A DNA stretch of 64,000 bases. Origin: an uncultured Draconibacterium sp. Lineage in GTDB: Bacteria > Bacteroidota > Bacteroidia > Bacteroidales > Prolixibacteraceae. The notes under the pieces are model-generated. The model ran no database searches and was not told the DNA's origin. It saw nothing but the letters and a program-made list of their open reading frames with translations. This document shows, in pieces, positions 1 through 8,584 of the stretch. Positions within the stretch are counted from its first letter, which is position 1, and each line of letters begins with the position of its first letter. The DNA lies in contig NZ_OY781464.1 in assembly GCF_963676735.1 (NCBI RefSeq), forward strand, positions 4,559,001 to 4,623,000. The letters are read 5' to 3'. Both the position numbers and the translations under genes were made by a program.

Positions 1-444
1 GTTGCTTTTTGGCTGAATCTGGCCATGCTATTTTCGGTAAAATTTAGCCAGGCAGCCACTTCGGCATTGGCGGGTATTTCCATCTGGTTATTTTTCTCCA
101 TTTTTTACCCCATTGTAGTTAATCTTATTGCCAAAGGCATTTCGCCCGAACGTTTTATTAACGAGAGTCATGTGGTTTATTTTCAGCGAATTATTCAAAA
201 TATAATGCGTTTAAATCCCGGGCAGCTATTTAACGATGCTACCACATCGTTGTTAATGCCCAGTGTGCGAAGTCTTGGCCCGCTCACGATGGAACAAATG
301 AGTGGAGCCATTCCGGGGCCCTTGCCATTGGGGCAAAGCCTGCTGTTGGTTTGGCCCCAGGTAACAGCTTTAATTGCCGGAACGGTAACTTTTTTTGCCA
401 TAGCTTATACCTTGTTTATGCGGCGCGAAGTGCGCTCGAGATAA
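1..444 (+). CDS. ABC-2 type transporter permease, C-terminal part (5' truncated by window)
   Basis: The reading frame is open from base 1, so only the last ~147 codons are present. The visible part has a membrane segment around SIWLFFSIFYPIVVNLIA, a periplasmic-looking loop, and a last membrane segment (ALIAGTVTFFAIAYTLFM) followed by the short basic tail RREVRSR. This is the layout of the C-terminal half of NosY/GldF-like ABC-2 permeases, which move substrates across the inner membrane with a separate ATPase. The ATPase would lie upstream, outside the window. A strong hairpin follows the stop. The substrate cannot be read from this fragment. Confidence 0.75.
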   Translation, partial: VAFWLNLAMLFSVKFSQAATSALAGISIWLFFSIFYPIVVNLIAKGISPERFINESHVVYFQRIIQNIMRLNPGQLFNDATTSLLMPSVRSLGPLTMEQMSGAIPGPLPLGQSLLLVWPQVTALIAGTVTFFAIAYTLFMRREVRSR

Positions 445-468
445 TTAAATGAGTTAGACACTTAAAAC

Positions 469-512
469 AAATGGCATCCTGTTTATAAATAAAGGATGCC
501 ATTTTTATTTTT
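469..512. terminator. Bidirectional intrinsic terminator between converging genes
   Basis: A 12-bp perfect inverted repeat (AAATGGCATCCT at 469-480, AGGATGCCATTT at 493-504) is followed by a T-rich run on the plus strand and has an A-rich flank on the other side. It sits between the ABC-2 permease end and the GH43 gene end, so it can serve both. Confidence 0.85.
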
Positions 513-569
513 TTATTCAGACTTCAAGCGTATTGGGTTCGAAGTGCAACGATTTTGTTTTTCGCTTAT

Positions 570-2183
570 TTAGTCTCCAATGTATTCTACCCAATCGTAA
601 TCGGCTTTTGCTGTTGCAACTTTACCGTTTCCTGTGGCATACAACCCGAAATAAACCCCGGTAAATCCGCCAACCGTTTCTGTACTCAGGTAACGACTGT
701 CTACTTTTTCAATTTCCCGGTAATCGTTGTCACCCTGTGCATATAAAAAAGCATAAGTACTGGTTTCGCCTTGTATCCGAAGCTTTACAGGGCCGGGTTT
801 TAGTGCCGTTTTTTCCGATTTATAGGTTAGCGAGCCAAATTTTAATTGAACCTGCAGGTAACGTTGTTCGGCTTCTCCGCTTACCATAAGGTTGAAATGC
901 GTACCATTGTTTAGCAGAACTATCCCTGCTTCTTCGTTGGTGGAATTGGGATTAAATTCAAGTTGTGTGCTTACCGTAAAATTTAAGTCGGTGAGCCTTT
1001 TCCCTATAAACGTTGAGGAGTGTTGCGTTGAAATTGTTTGCGCATCGCCCTTTAAGCGCAAGTAACCCGGCCGTTCGGTAAGCGAGTAATTCGTTGAGTT
1101 TGGTAGCTGAATATAGTTCCACTCCAGGTCAAGTGTTTCGGTGTCAAAATTAATTTTTGAAGGCTTTTCGGCTTTTGTTTGCAGAGGCAGAGTGGGGCAG
1201 GTCATTTTTTCGGTAGCAGTGCCGTTGCCGTTAACCACAGGCCATCCGTTTTTGGGCCAGGTAACGGGAGCCAGACAGGTTTCGCGACCCAGTAAATGAT
1301 GCACCGGATAAGAAATACTTCGGTATCCATGAAACAGAAGCCAAAACGATCCATCGTGTGCCTGCACCATATCGGCGTGGCCAACCCCCTGAATGGGATT
1401 GCCTTGTGCAGCAGCATTGGCATGTGCCAAAATAGGATTGGCAGGGTTAGTAATGTACGGGCCCCAAATGCTGTTGCTGCGCGCAATGGTAACGTGGTGC
1501 GCTTCTTCTGTTCCGCCTTCTGAAGCCATCAGGTAGTAATAGCCATCTTTTTTATAAATGTGCGGTCCTTCGGGGTAACGGCCACCGGTTCCGTGCCACA
1601 CCTTTTTTCCTTCGTTTAGTACCTTGCCTGTTTTCAGGTCAATTTCATACAGTTTAAATTCACTTGAAATAATGTAGCTTCTCCCATCTTCATCCCAAAA
1701 CAAATCGGGATCAATTCCGCCAACTTCAATAAACACCGGATCGCTCCAGGGGCCGGCCGGATTGGTTGCGGTTACATAAAAATTACCACGTGGTTCGCCA
1801 AACGATGTGGTTATCATGTAAAAAGTTCCTTCGTGGTAACGAATGGTAGCTGCAAAAATATTCAGGCTTTTGTTTAGCTGCTCTTTGCGGTGAATACAGT
1901 GCCCGATTTGTTCCCAGTTTACCAAATCGTTGCTGTGAAACACGGGCACTCCCGGATAATACTCAAAAGTGCTGGTGATGAGGTAATAATCGTTGCCAAC
2001 CCGGCAAACACTGGGGTCGGAGTAAAAGCCCGGAATAACAGGATTGTGATAGGTTACCCTGGCATCGGGCTCGTTTTGAGTCACAAAGGGGTTGGCCAAC
2101 TCCTGTGCAAACAAGGGTAAACTATTCAATAGTACCGCAAGAAAAAATGAATGTTTTAACAGCTTAGTCGGTATCCATTTCAT
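570..2183 (-). CDS. GH43 family beta-xylosidase/alpha-L-arabinofuranosidase, secreted
   Basis: A 537-aa protein with an N-terminal signal peptide (hydrophobic stretch about residues 11-26, ending LFAQ). The five-bladed propeller domain of glycoside hydrolase family 43 follows. The three acidic catalytic positions are visible: general base D56 in FYSDPSV, pKa-modulating D158 in GGIDPDLFW, and general acid E205 in RYPEGPHIY. Residues ~340-535 form a second beta-rich domain like the C-terminal concanavalin-like module of GH43 xylosidases. It should remove arabinose or xylose from plant or algal hemicellulose oligosaccharides in the periplasm or outside the cell. It lies 3' of the GH51 gene on the same strand, but a terminator separates them. 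No SusC/SusD pair is next to it. Exact substrate is not determined by the sequence. Confidence 0.9.
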   Translation of the reverse strand: MKWIPTKLLKHSFFLAVLLNSLPLFAQELANPFVTQNEPDARVTYHNPVIPGFYSDPSVCRVGNDYYLITSTFEYYPGVPVFHSNDLVNWEQIGHCIHRKEQLNKSLNIFAATIRYHEGTFYMITTSFGEPRGNFYVTATNPAGPWSDPVFIEVGGIDPDLFWDEDGRSYIISSEFKLYEIDLKTGKVLNEGKKVWHGTGGRYPEGPHIYKKDGYYYLMASEGGTEEAHHVTIARSNSIWGPYITNPANPILAHANAAAQGNPIQGVGHADMVQAHDGSFWLLFHGYRSISYPVHHLLGRETCLAPVTWPKNGWPVVNGNGTATEKMTCPTLPLQTKAEKPSKINFDTETLDLEWNYIQLPNSTNYSLTERPGYLRLKGDAQTISTQHSSTFIGKRLTDLNFTVSTQLEFNPNSTNEEAGIVLLNNGTHFNLMVSGEAEQRYLQVQLKFGSLTYKSEKTALKPGPVKLRIQGETSTYAFLYAQGDNDYREIEKVDSRYLSTETVGGFTGVYFGLYATGNGKVATAKADYDWVEYIGD

Positions 2184-2322
2184 GATTTAAAGTTTTAGTA
2201 ATTAAGTTGGTTAAGTGTTATAAAATTAACGATCTGATTAATCCTGAAGCAGTCGTTTTGTTCTGTAAATATAGTACAAATGACAATAAGCAGCCTGGTA
2301 AATGATCACATCTTTTACCAAC

Positions 2323-2358
2323 AAAAAAAGGAAGCATTGGCTTCCTTTTTTGTTTTTT
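2323..2358. terminator. Intrinsic terminator downstream of the GH51 gene
   Basis: A GGAAGC/GCTTCC stem (2330-2335, 2340-2345) with a 4-base loop is flanked by an A-run on the left and a T-run on the right, so it can terminate in both directions. It follows the minus-strand GH51 gene and precedes the GH43 gene, suggesting separate transcription. Confidence 0.8.
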
Positions 2359-2372
2359 ATTCTGGTTATTGC

Positions 2373-3911
2373 TTATTGTAACTGTACTAAAACCACCGAT
2401 TTAGAAGGTAGTTCGACAGAGAGTTTGCCGTTTTTGGGTTTGGCAACATTAAATATTTTAATAGAAACCAGCTCGTCTTTGCCAAAATCATTATAATCTG
2501 ATATGTTTTCAGCAGTAATTATTTGGGCACCGGCTAATTTTAAATCTGTATCTAAAACGCAATCTACTGTTAATGCTTTATTCGGATTTGCATTGGTTAA
2601 AGTAATGCTTGTTATACCATCTTTTTTTGAAGCAGATGCCGTTAAGGCAGGAATTGATTGACCGTTAAATTCATATTTTTCGCTCTCTATTTCAAGAGGA
2701 ATAAGTGTGGCATCCTGATGCACATTGTACATTTTAAACACATGATAGGTAGGTGTTTTAACCATTTGAGCACCTTTAGTAAGTATAACCGATTGTAAAA
2801 CATTCACAATCTGGGCAATGTTTGCCATGCTGATTCTGTCGGCATGTTTGTTAAAAATATTCAGATTAATGCCGGCAACCAAGGCATCGCGCAAGGTATT
2901 TTGTTGCTGCAGAAAGCCATCTTTTGTACCCGGTAGTTTATCGTACCAGGTTCCCCATTCATCAACGATTAGTTTCACTTTTCCTTCCGGATCGTATTGG
3001 TCCATAATCTCCAGGTGGTCGTTAATATAGTCTTCAATAAACAGGGTGTTGTAAAGCGTTTTAAAATACATTTCTTCACCAAAATCAATGGAAGAACCTT
3101 TGCTGCCCGACCAACTTCCGGTGGGAAGGGTGTAGTAATGTAACGACACGCCCTGGGTTAAATACATTTTTCCTTTTAATCCGGCCATAATCTTTTCGGT
3201 CCAGTTTTTATCACCTCCCGATGGGCCACAGATTACGCGTTGTAAATCGTTTCCTTTAACGTAGCACGCAAAATTACGGTAAACATTGGCATAATATTCG
3301 GGGGTCATTTCGCCACCACAGCCCCAGTTTTCGTTTCCAATACCCCAAAATTTTACATCCCAGGGGTCCTCACGGCCATTTTCTTTTCGCAATTCTGTCA
3401 TGGGGCTTTCGTTGCTCGATGTAACGTATTCCACCCATTCGGCTGCTTCCTGCACGGTACCCGAGCCAACATTTATGCTTAGGTAGGGCTCGGTATCAAT
3501 TAATTCACAAAAATCTAAAAATTCATGGGTGCCAAAGCTGTTGTCTTCAGTAACTCCACCCCAGTGAACATTAACAATCGAAGGACGCTCTTCCTTTGGC
3601 CCAATGCCGTCTTTCCAGTGGTAGGTGTCGGCAAAACAACCCCCCGGCCAGCGCAAAACCGGAACTTTTAGTTCTTTAAATGCATCTACTACATCAATTC
3701 GGTAGCCATCAATATTTGGAATATCCGAATCTTCGCCAACATAAATTCCTTCGTAAATACAGGTACCCAGGTGCTCGGAGAAATGACCATAAATTTCTTT
3801 GTTGATTTTAGTTTTTGCCTGGCCGGAATGAAGAACCAGTGTGTTTTGTGCAAATGAAAATGATGCAGTCAAAAGCAGAAAAGCAGAAAAAGTGATTTTA
3901 ACTTTAAGCAT
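2373..3911 (-). CDS. GH51 alpha-L-arabinofuranosidase, secreted
   Basis: A 512-aa protein with a signal peptide (about residues 5-21, cleavage near SFA-QN), a TIM-barrel catalytic domain and a C-terminal beta-sandwich. The retaining-enzyme residues of glycoside hydrolase family 51 are visible: acid/base E194 in [11 protein letters not shown] and nucleophile E318 in [10 protein letters not shown]. The [19 protein letters not shown] region at ~88-105 is also characteristic of the family. It hydrolyses terminal non-reducing alpha-L-arabinofuranosides from arabinan or arabinoxylan. Length is normal for the family. With the GH43 gene next to it, it suggests a small arabinose-releasing set working on oligosaccharides after another locus has done the depolymerisation (inference). 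Confidence 0.93.
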   Translation of the reverse strand: MLKVKITFSAFLLLTASFSFAQNTLVLHSGQAKTKINKEIYGHFSEHLGTCIYEGIYVGEDSDIPNIDGYRIDVVDAFKELKVPVLRWPGGCFADTYHWKDGIGPKEERPSIVNVHWGGVTEDNSFGTHEFLDFCELIDTEPYLSINVGSGTVQEAAEWVEYVTSSNESPMTELRKENGREDPWDVKFWGIGNENWGCGGEMTPEYYANVYRNFACYVKGNDLQRVICGPSGGDKNWTEKIMAGLKGKMYLTQGVSLHYYTLPTGSWSGSKGSSIDFGEEMYFKTLYNTLFIEDYINDHLEIMDQYDPEGKVKLIVDEWGTWYDKLPGTKDGFLQQQNTLRDALVAGINLNIFNKHADRISMANIAQIVNVLQSVILTKGAQMVKTPTYHVFKMYNVHQDATLIPLEIESEKYEFNGQSIPALTASASKKDGITSITLTNANPNKALTVDCVLDTDLKLAGAQIITAENISDYNDFGKDELVSIKIFNVAKPKNGKLSVELPSKSVVLVQLQ

Positions 3912-4187
3912 GATTTAGTTGTTTTAGTTTGTATTTTTTATTCAGGTTTAGTGTTTAAACCTCTCACTGCTAAAGTAGTTTTTATGATGAAAATACCCAA
4001 AAAAACAAGTGCGTAAATGCTTGCAGCGCAGCATTTAACTTGCTGCTGATAAAACAGGAGAAGCGGGATGTTTGAGAGCTAGTGCCATTGTTTAATAAAC
4101 AGGTAAGTTGGCGTTAAAAGTTGTATCTTTTCTCCATGCATTCAGATCAATTCATCTTTTTTGCTAACATTGTCTTATTAATGTTTT

Positions 4188-4613
4188 ATGAAATTAACTG
4201 CCATGAAAAAATTGTTTCAAACAAAACTAAATAATACACGGGTAGATTTGTCGCTACTGATTTTGCGCCTGGCTTCCGGAGGCTTTATGCTTACCCATGG
4301 ATGGCCAAAGTTGCAGCGCCTGTTAGCTGGCGAAATGAAATTTGGCGATCCGCTGGGATTAGGCCCCGAGTTATCGCTTATACTGGCTGTTTTTGCAGAG
4401 GTTTTTTGTGCTATTTTGGTACTGCTGGGTTTGGGCACCCGCCTGGCAGTAATTCCATTAATTGTAACCATGGCAGTTGCAGCGTTTATTGTACATGGTG
4501 CCGATTCGTTTGCACGCAAAGAGCTGGCCTTGTTTTACCTGGTAAGCTATGTTATTTTACTGCTGATGGGTAGCGGAAAAATATCGGTCGACCGTTTGAT
4601 TGCCAGGAGATAA
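4188..4613 (+). CDS. DoxX family membrane protein
   Basis: A 141-aa protein with four predicted membrane segments (about residues 20-37, 61-83, 88-105, 115-132). The signature LILRLASGGFMLTHGWPKL at the first helix is typical of DoxX/DoxD-type small membrane proteins, some of which take part in quinone-linked redox or thiol stress. The start shown gives MKLTAM; a second ATG five codons later (4203) is equally possible. It converges on the histidine kinase gene with only 17 bases between the stops. The exact function of this member is unknown. Confidence 0.8.
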   Translation: MKLTAMKKLFQTKLNNTRVDLSLLILRLASGGFMLTHGWPKLQRLLAGEMKFGDPLGLGPELSLILAVFAEVFCAILVLLGLGTRLAVIPLIVTMAVAAFIVHGADSFARKELALFYLVSYVILLLMGSGKISVDRLIARR

Positions 4614-4630
4614 GGCTAAAACCAATGAAT

Positions 4631-5983
4631 TTAAAAAACCAGAACAGCCGAAGTATATTTTCCTGGAACGGAATGCATTTTTAAGCTGCCACCATGCATT
4701 TGCATAATTTGTCGCGAAATGCTTAAGCCAATGCCCGAGCCATTTTCTTTTGTGGTAAAAAAGGGAACAAAAATTTTGTCCATCAGCTCATCCGAAATTC
4801 CCGGGCCATTGTCGGTAATGGTTATGGTTGGTCGTCCTTTTTCGTTAAGCTTTGTACTAATTTTTACTTTGGCGTTGCCATTGTTTTCGTTGGCCTGAAA
4901 AGCATTTTTTACCAGGTTAATCAGTACCTGCGAAATCTGTTTTTCATCGGCAAGAAGCTCCAGTTCCTGGGGTATTATTTCGCATAAAAGTTCAATGTTC
5001 TCGGCATTATCAAAAGAGCCTGATAATACACGCATATTTTCCATCAGGTTTTTTACCCGGAATACTTTCTTTTCGGGTGCCGGAATTCGTGTAATTTTTC
5101 GGTACGACTCCACAAAATTAATCAGCCCTTTGCCCTGTTCGCGTATAACTTCTAAACCGCGAATGGTGGTGTCAATCGTTTTCTGATCGATATTTTCGGG
5201 CGATTTTACGGCACCGTTATGGTAAAAATAGCCGGCCAAACTTTCTGATAATGAGGTAACCGGTGTTATCGAATTCATAATTTCATGCATCATTACCCGA
5301 ATTAGTTTGCGCCACGACTCCAGTTCTTTTTCATCCAGCTGGTTTTTTATGTCATGCACCGAAATCAGCATCAGCTCATCGTTGCCCGAAATAAACGAAT
5401 TGGATTTTATCAGCAATTGAATCGTACCGTTGGCCAGATGAAGTGTAATGAGACGTTGTTCGTTGGGTTTAATGTCTTTTATGGTTTGAAAGAGTTTGTA
5501 ATCAATGCGTTTAAGTTGGTTGATGTGGGTGAGTACATCCACCTCGAAAAGTTGTTTGGTCAGGTTGTTCGAGTGCAGAATAAACCCTTTTTTATTAAAG
5601 GTAAACATGCCAGTTGCAGCATGCTCGAGCAAGGCCTGGAAATATTGTTCCTGGCGTTGGTTGTTGAGGTAAATCTGCTGAATTTGCTTGTTCACCTTAT
5701 CAAGGCTTTGGTTGAGGTCGTTAATAATTTTGTTGTGCGTATCATACGGAAAGCGTAAGGTGGAATCTTCGTTTTTTATGGCATCAAAAAAATAAAAAAT
5801 ACGGCGGTTTGTGCGGTTCAGAAAATAAATAAGATTTAGGGTAGAACCAAGTAAAATTGCAAAAGCGATAACCGTTAAAACATTGATTTGGCCTGCAAAT
5901 ACAGACCAGGCCAAAAGTAGAGCGGCGAGCAGTAAAATCAGTACCCTTAAGAGTATATTTATGTACAGGTTTTTACTTATCAT
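4631..5983 (-). CDS. NtrB/NtrY-like sensor histidine kinase
   Basis: A 450-aa kinase with two N-terminal membrane helices (about residues 8-28 and 34-52), a HAMP-like/coiled linker, a PAS-like sensor region (~110-215) and a kinase core. The phosphoacceptor histidine is in the H-box RVMMHEIMNSITPV. The ATPase domain shows N-box LVNLVKNAFQA, G1 DNGPGISDE, F-box FVPFFTTK and G2 GSGIGLSI. Its start codon overlaps the stop of the upstream sigma-54 response regulator by four bases (ATGA), so the two are translationally coupled cognates. Such pairs in Bacteroidota often sit beside TolC/HlyD/ABC efflux genes, as here. The signal is unknown. Confidence 0.92.
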   Translation of the reverse strand: MISKNLYINILLRVLILLLAALLLAWSVFAGQINVLTVIAFAILLGSTLNLIYFLNRTNRRIFYFFDAIKNEDSTLRFPYDTHNKIINDLNQSLDKVNKQIQQIYLNNQRQEQYFQALLEHAATGMFTFNKKGFILHSNNLTKQLFEVDVLTHINQLKRIDYKLFQTIKDIKPNEQRLITLHLANGTIQLLIKSNSFISGNDELMLISVHDIKNQLDEKELESWRKLIRVMMHEIMNSITPVTSLSESLAGYFYHNGAVKSPENIDQKTIDTTIRGLEVIREQGKGLINFVESYRKITRIPAPEKKVFRVKNLMENMRVLSGSFDNAENIELLCEIIPQELELLADEKQISQVLINLVKNAFQANENNGNAKVKISTKLNEKGRPTITITDNGPGISDELMDKIFVPFFTTKENGSGIGLSISRQIMQMHGGSLKMHSVPGKYTSAVLVF

Positions 5984-7344
5984 AGCCCATATTTTTTAAT
6001 TTTATTGTACAACGTTTGGCGTGTTATGCCAAGCTTTTCAGCGGCCAGGCTCATATTTCCGGCCGCGTTATCAATGGCTGATAAAATCATTCTTTTTTCC
6101 ATCTCTTCAATGGTCAGGTGTTCATCATCAAATTTAGATGACAAAACCTGTTTAAAGAAAAAATCTTCGGGTTTAAGCACCTGTGCATCGCTTAAAATTA
6201 CTGCTTTCTCAATAGTGTGCTGTAGCTCGCGAATATTTCCGGGCCAGTTGTATTTTAACAGTTTTTCCTGTGCGGCCTGGTTTATTTTTAACCCGGGCTT
6301 TTCGTATTTTGCTGTAAATTTTTTCAGAAAGAAATCGGCTAAAATAATGACGTCATTCCCGCGGTTGCGAAGCGGAGGAACCTCAATCTGAATGGTATTT
6401 ATTCGATAAAGTAAATCCTCGCGAAACAAGCCATCGGTAACCAAATTTTCCAGGTTTTTGTTGGTGGCGCAAACCAGGCGGATATCAACCGGAATGGGTT
6501 TGTCTGATCCCAATCGCATAAACTCGCGGTTTTGAATTGCTGCCAGTAGTTTAGCTTGCAAATGAAACGACAGGTTACCAATTTCATCAAGAAAAAGTGT
6601 GCCTTTATGAGCGGTTTCAAATTTTCCGGCGCGGTTTTCGCGGGCATCGGTAAAAGCTCCTTTAACATGCCCAAACAGCTCGCTTTCAAAAAGCGTTTCG
6701 CTTATGGCGCCCATATCAACGCTTACCATAACCTCGTGGCAGCGCTGCGAAAGGCGATGAATTTCGCGGGCAATCAGCTCTTTGCCCGTTCCGTTTTCTC
6801 CTGTTATCAGTATGTTAGCGTTGGTTTTTGCTACTTTGCGCACCACAGTCATCACCTGCATAAGCTGAGGAGATGAACCAATAATGTATTTCTTATCGCG
6901 GTTAAGCTCCTGCTTCAGTCCGGCTTGTTTTTGTTTAAGTTGGCCCACTTCGGTTTTGGAGTAATTGAGTTGTACAGCCGCCTTAACGGTAGCCAGCAGT
7001 TTACTGTTTTCCCAGGGTTTAGGAACAAAATCAGAAGCACCCTGCTTTAATGCTTTTACGGCCAGTTCCACCTCGCTGTACGCTGTAATTAGCACCACCG
7101 AGAGATCGGGATAGTCTTTTTTAATTTGGCTAAGCCAGTATAGTCCTTCGTTTCCGGTGTTAATCCCGGCCTGAAAATTCATATCCAGAATAACTACGTT
7201 GTAGCTACCTGTGCGTAATTCTTCGGGTATGCGGTTGGGATTGGTAATTCCTTTTACGGCATCAAACTCGGGACCCAGCAATATCTCCAGCGTGCTGATA
7301 ATGCTTTTATTGTCGTCTACAATTAAGATGTTTCCTTTTGGCAT
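5980..7344 (-). CDS. NtrC-family sigma-54-dependent response regulator
   Basis: A 454-aa regulator with three domains. The receiver (1-~120) has acidic pocket VDDN and phosphoacceptor D54 in VVILDMNF. The AAA+ sigma-54 activation domain (~155-380) has Walker A GENGTGKE, the sigma-54 contact loop ELFGHVKGAFTDA, Walker B LFLDEIG and the arginine-finger region. The C-terminal Fis-type helix-turn-helix includes AAEKLGITRQTLYNKIKKY. It activates RNA polymerase carrying sigma-54 from remote sites. The coupled kinase lies directly downstream. A sigma-54-like promoter at 8546-8561, in front of tolC, is the most obvious local target (inference). All motifs look intact. Confidence 0.95.
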   Translation of the reverse strand: MPKGNILIVDDNKSIISTLEILLGPEFDAVKGITNPNRIPEELRTGSYNVVILDMNFQAGINTGNEGLYWLSQIKKDYPDLSVVLITAYSEVELAVKALKQGASDFVPKPWENSKLLATVKAAVQLNYSKTEVGQLKQKQAGLKQELNRDKKYIIGSSPQLMQVMTVVRKVAKTNANILITGENGTGKELIAREIHRLSQRCHEVMVSVDMGAISETLFESELFGHVKGAFTDARENRAGKFETAHKGTLFLDEIGNLSFHLQAKLLAAIQNREFMRLGSDKPIPVDIRLVCATNKNLENLVTDGLFREDLLYRINTIQIEVPPLRNRGNDVIILADFFLKKFTAKYEKPGLKINQAAQEKLLKYNWPGNIRELQHTIEKAVILSDAQVLKPEDFFFKQVLSSKFDDEHLTIEEMEKRMILSAIDNAAGNMSLAAEKLGITRQTLYNKIKKYGL

Positions 7345-7350
7345 GTGTTT

Positions 7351-7503
7351 TTTAAATTGCCCTTTCAGGGCGCTGTTCGAATTATCGTATCATATTTCCC
7401 AACGCGTTGCATTGGGCTGAATTAAGTTGCCACTTTGTGGCGTTTTATCATCAAATGTTCTTCGGGCTGAAAGCCCAATTTAATTCAGCTCGGCGGCAAC
7501 GCC
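7351..7503. repeat. REP-type compound repeat, copy A
   Basis: A ~153-bp unit built from short hairpins: GCCCTTTCAGGGC, GTTGCCACTTTGTGGCG and GGGCTGAAAGCCC, ending in GGCGGCAACGCC. Bases 7351-7489 are identical to 8196-8334 (139 bp), and the whole 153 bp differs at two positions. It fills the intergenic space between the NtrC gene and the transposase gene. No gene is seen in it. Confidence 0.9.
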
Positions 7504-7548
7504 GGAATTTCTGTTTCTGTTTAAGCTTCAATTGATGCATTTAACCTG

Positions 7549-7720
7549 CCCTTTTAGGGCGCTGTTTTTATTGTTTAATATTCCCAATGCGTTGCATTAA
7601 GTTGCCTCTTCGTGGCGTTTCTTACCTTCATTTATTGTCGGGCTGAAAGCCCGGCCTATTTCAGCCCGGGACATCGTCCCGGGTAGTAGTATAGACAGCT
7701 AATCCTGCGGGCTGAAAGCC
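7549..7720. repeat. REP-type compound repeat, diverged copy B plus extra palindrome
   Basis: A diverged version of the flanking unit in the same order: GCCCTTTTAGGGC, CCCAATGCGTTGCATT, GTTGCCTCTTCGTGGCG, then GGGCTGAAAGCCC at ~7640, and CCCGGGACATCGTCCCGGG at ~7664-7682 in place of the GGCAACGCC hairpin. A further GGGCTGAAAGCCC lies near 7706. The stems are kept while the spacers have changed. No coding region is visible in 7345-7730 apart from these repeats. Confidence 0.8.
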
Positions 7721-7730
7721 CAGCTTAAGA

Positions 7731-8186
7731 TCAATCAGTCCAAAGATATTTTTCATCATATTCAATTCCATATTCTTTTAAAAACAATAAATATTCTTCT
7801 TTAAAATTCATCTTTCTATGATGCTCTTCTTGTTTCTCGATATATGTTTTGGTTTTGTCGTGAACGGAGGGGCTAACCGAAAATCCTCCATAGCCCCCTT
7901 GCCAGGCAAAATGTTTGTAATAGTCTCCTTTTGATTTAATCCACCTGCTGCTGTGACGTTTGATTTCTTCAACCAATTTTGCCAAGGCTATATTTTTCGA
8001 CATAACACAAAGAACATGAACATGGTCTTCCACGCCATTTATAATAATTGGAATTGAATCATTGTCCTTTATTATGGCCCCCATGTAAGCATATAACTCC
8101 TTGGAATCTTCTTTCTTGATTTTGGTCTCATTATTTTTTGTGTGGAAAATAAGGTGTAGAAATAATTTCGAAAGAGATTGTGCCAT
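7731..8186 (-). mobile_element. REP-associated tyrosine transposase (RAYT, Y1/TnpA_REP family) gene
   Basis: A 151-aa single-domain Y1 transposase of the IS200/IS605 superfamily. The HUH metal-binding motif is seen as GVEDHVHVLC (~68-77), and the candidate catalytic tyrosine is in KTYIEKQEEHH (~115-125). Length and the WQGGYGGFSVS segment fit this group. These enzymes nick and rejoin single-stranded DNA at REP hairpins. Three copies of a hairpin-rich repeat surround it (7351-7503, 7549-7720, 8196-8348), the usual arrangement of a RAYT with its REP sequences. No tnpB gene is present. The frame is intact, so it may be active. Confidence 0.9.
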
Positions 8187-8195
8187 GATAACTTG

Positions 8196-8348
8196 TTTAA
8201 ATTGCCCTTTCAGGGCGCTGTTCGAATTATCGTATCATATTTCCCAACGCGTTGCATTGGGCTGAATTAAGTTGCCACTTTGTGGCGTTTTATCATCAAA
8301 TGTTCTTCGGGCTGAAAGCCCAATTTAATTCAGCCCGGAGGCAACGCC
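8196..8348. repeat. REP-type compound repeat, copy C (near-identical to copy A)
   Basis: Direct repeat of 7351-7503 in the same orientation, placed on the other side of the transposase gene. It begins 10 bases beyond the transposase start codon. An imperfect GGACTGAAAGCCC follows near 8380. The rest of the 8187-8584 gap holds only the tolC promoter region. Confidence 0.9.
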
Positions 8349-8545
8349 TCGTGATGTTAATTTGCAGAACATAAAAGCGGACTGAAAGCCCAGCTTAATG
8401 CTTCTGTTTCTCCTATCCAAAATTAGATGAAGACCAAACCAATTCCAATCAACTGTAAAAATATTTTACAATATTCTGTAAATAATTTTAACGCCAGGGA
8501 TGGCGTGTTTGGTGTAAAAATCACAATATCAGGCATTTGAGTTTG

Positions 8546-8561
8546 TGGCATTATTGTGGCA
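8546..8561 (+). promoter_or_regulatory. Putative sigma-54 promoter of the tolC-led efflux operon
   Basis: TGGCATTATTGTGGCA matches the sigma-54 consensus TGGCAC-N5-TTGCA at nine of eleven positions, with the GG and GC dinucleotides correctly spaced. Transcription would start ~12 bases downstream, just before the TolC start at 8585. A sigma-54 activator gene lies immediately upstream on the other strand. Confidence 0.5.
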
Positions 8562-8584
8562 TATAAAGCTGCAAACAACTTGCA

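Noticed and set aside
4013..4034. AAATGC...GCATTT palindrome upstream of DoxX
   Set aside because: Only a short stem with an 8-base loop, no T-run and no second copy; not enough to call a site.
4106..4125. TTGGCGTTAAAAGTTGTA upstream of the DoxX gene as a sigma-54 site
   Set aside because: The -12 GC is missing and the spacing does not fit.
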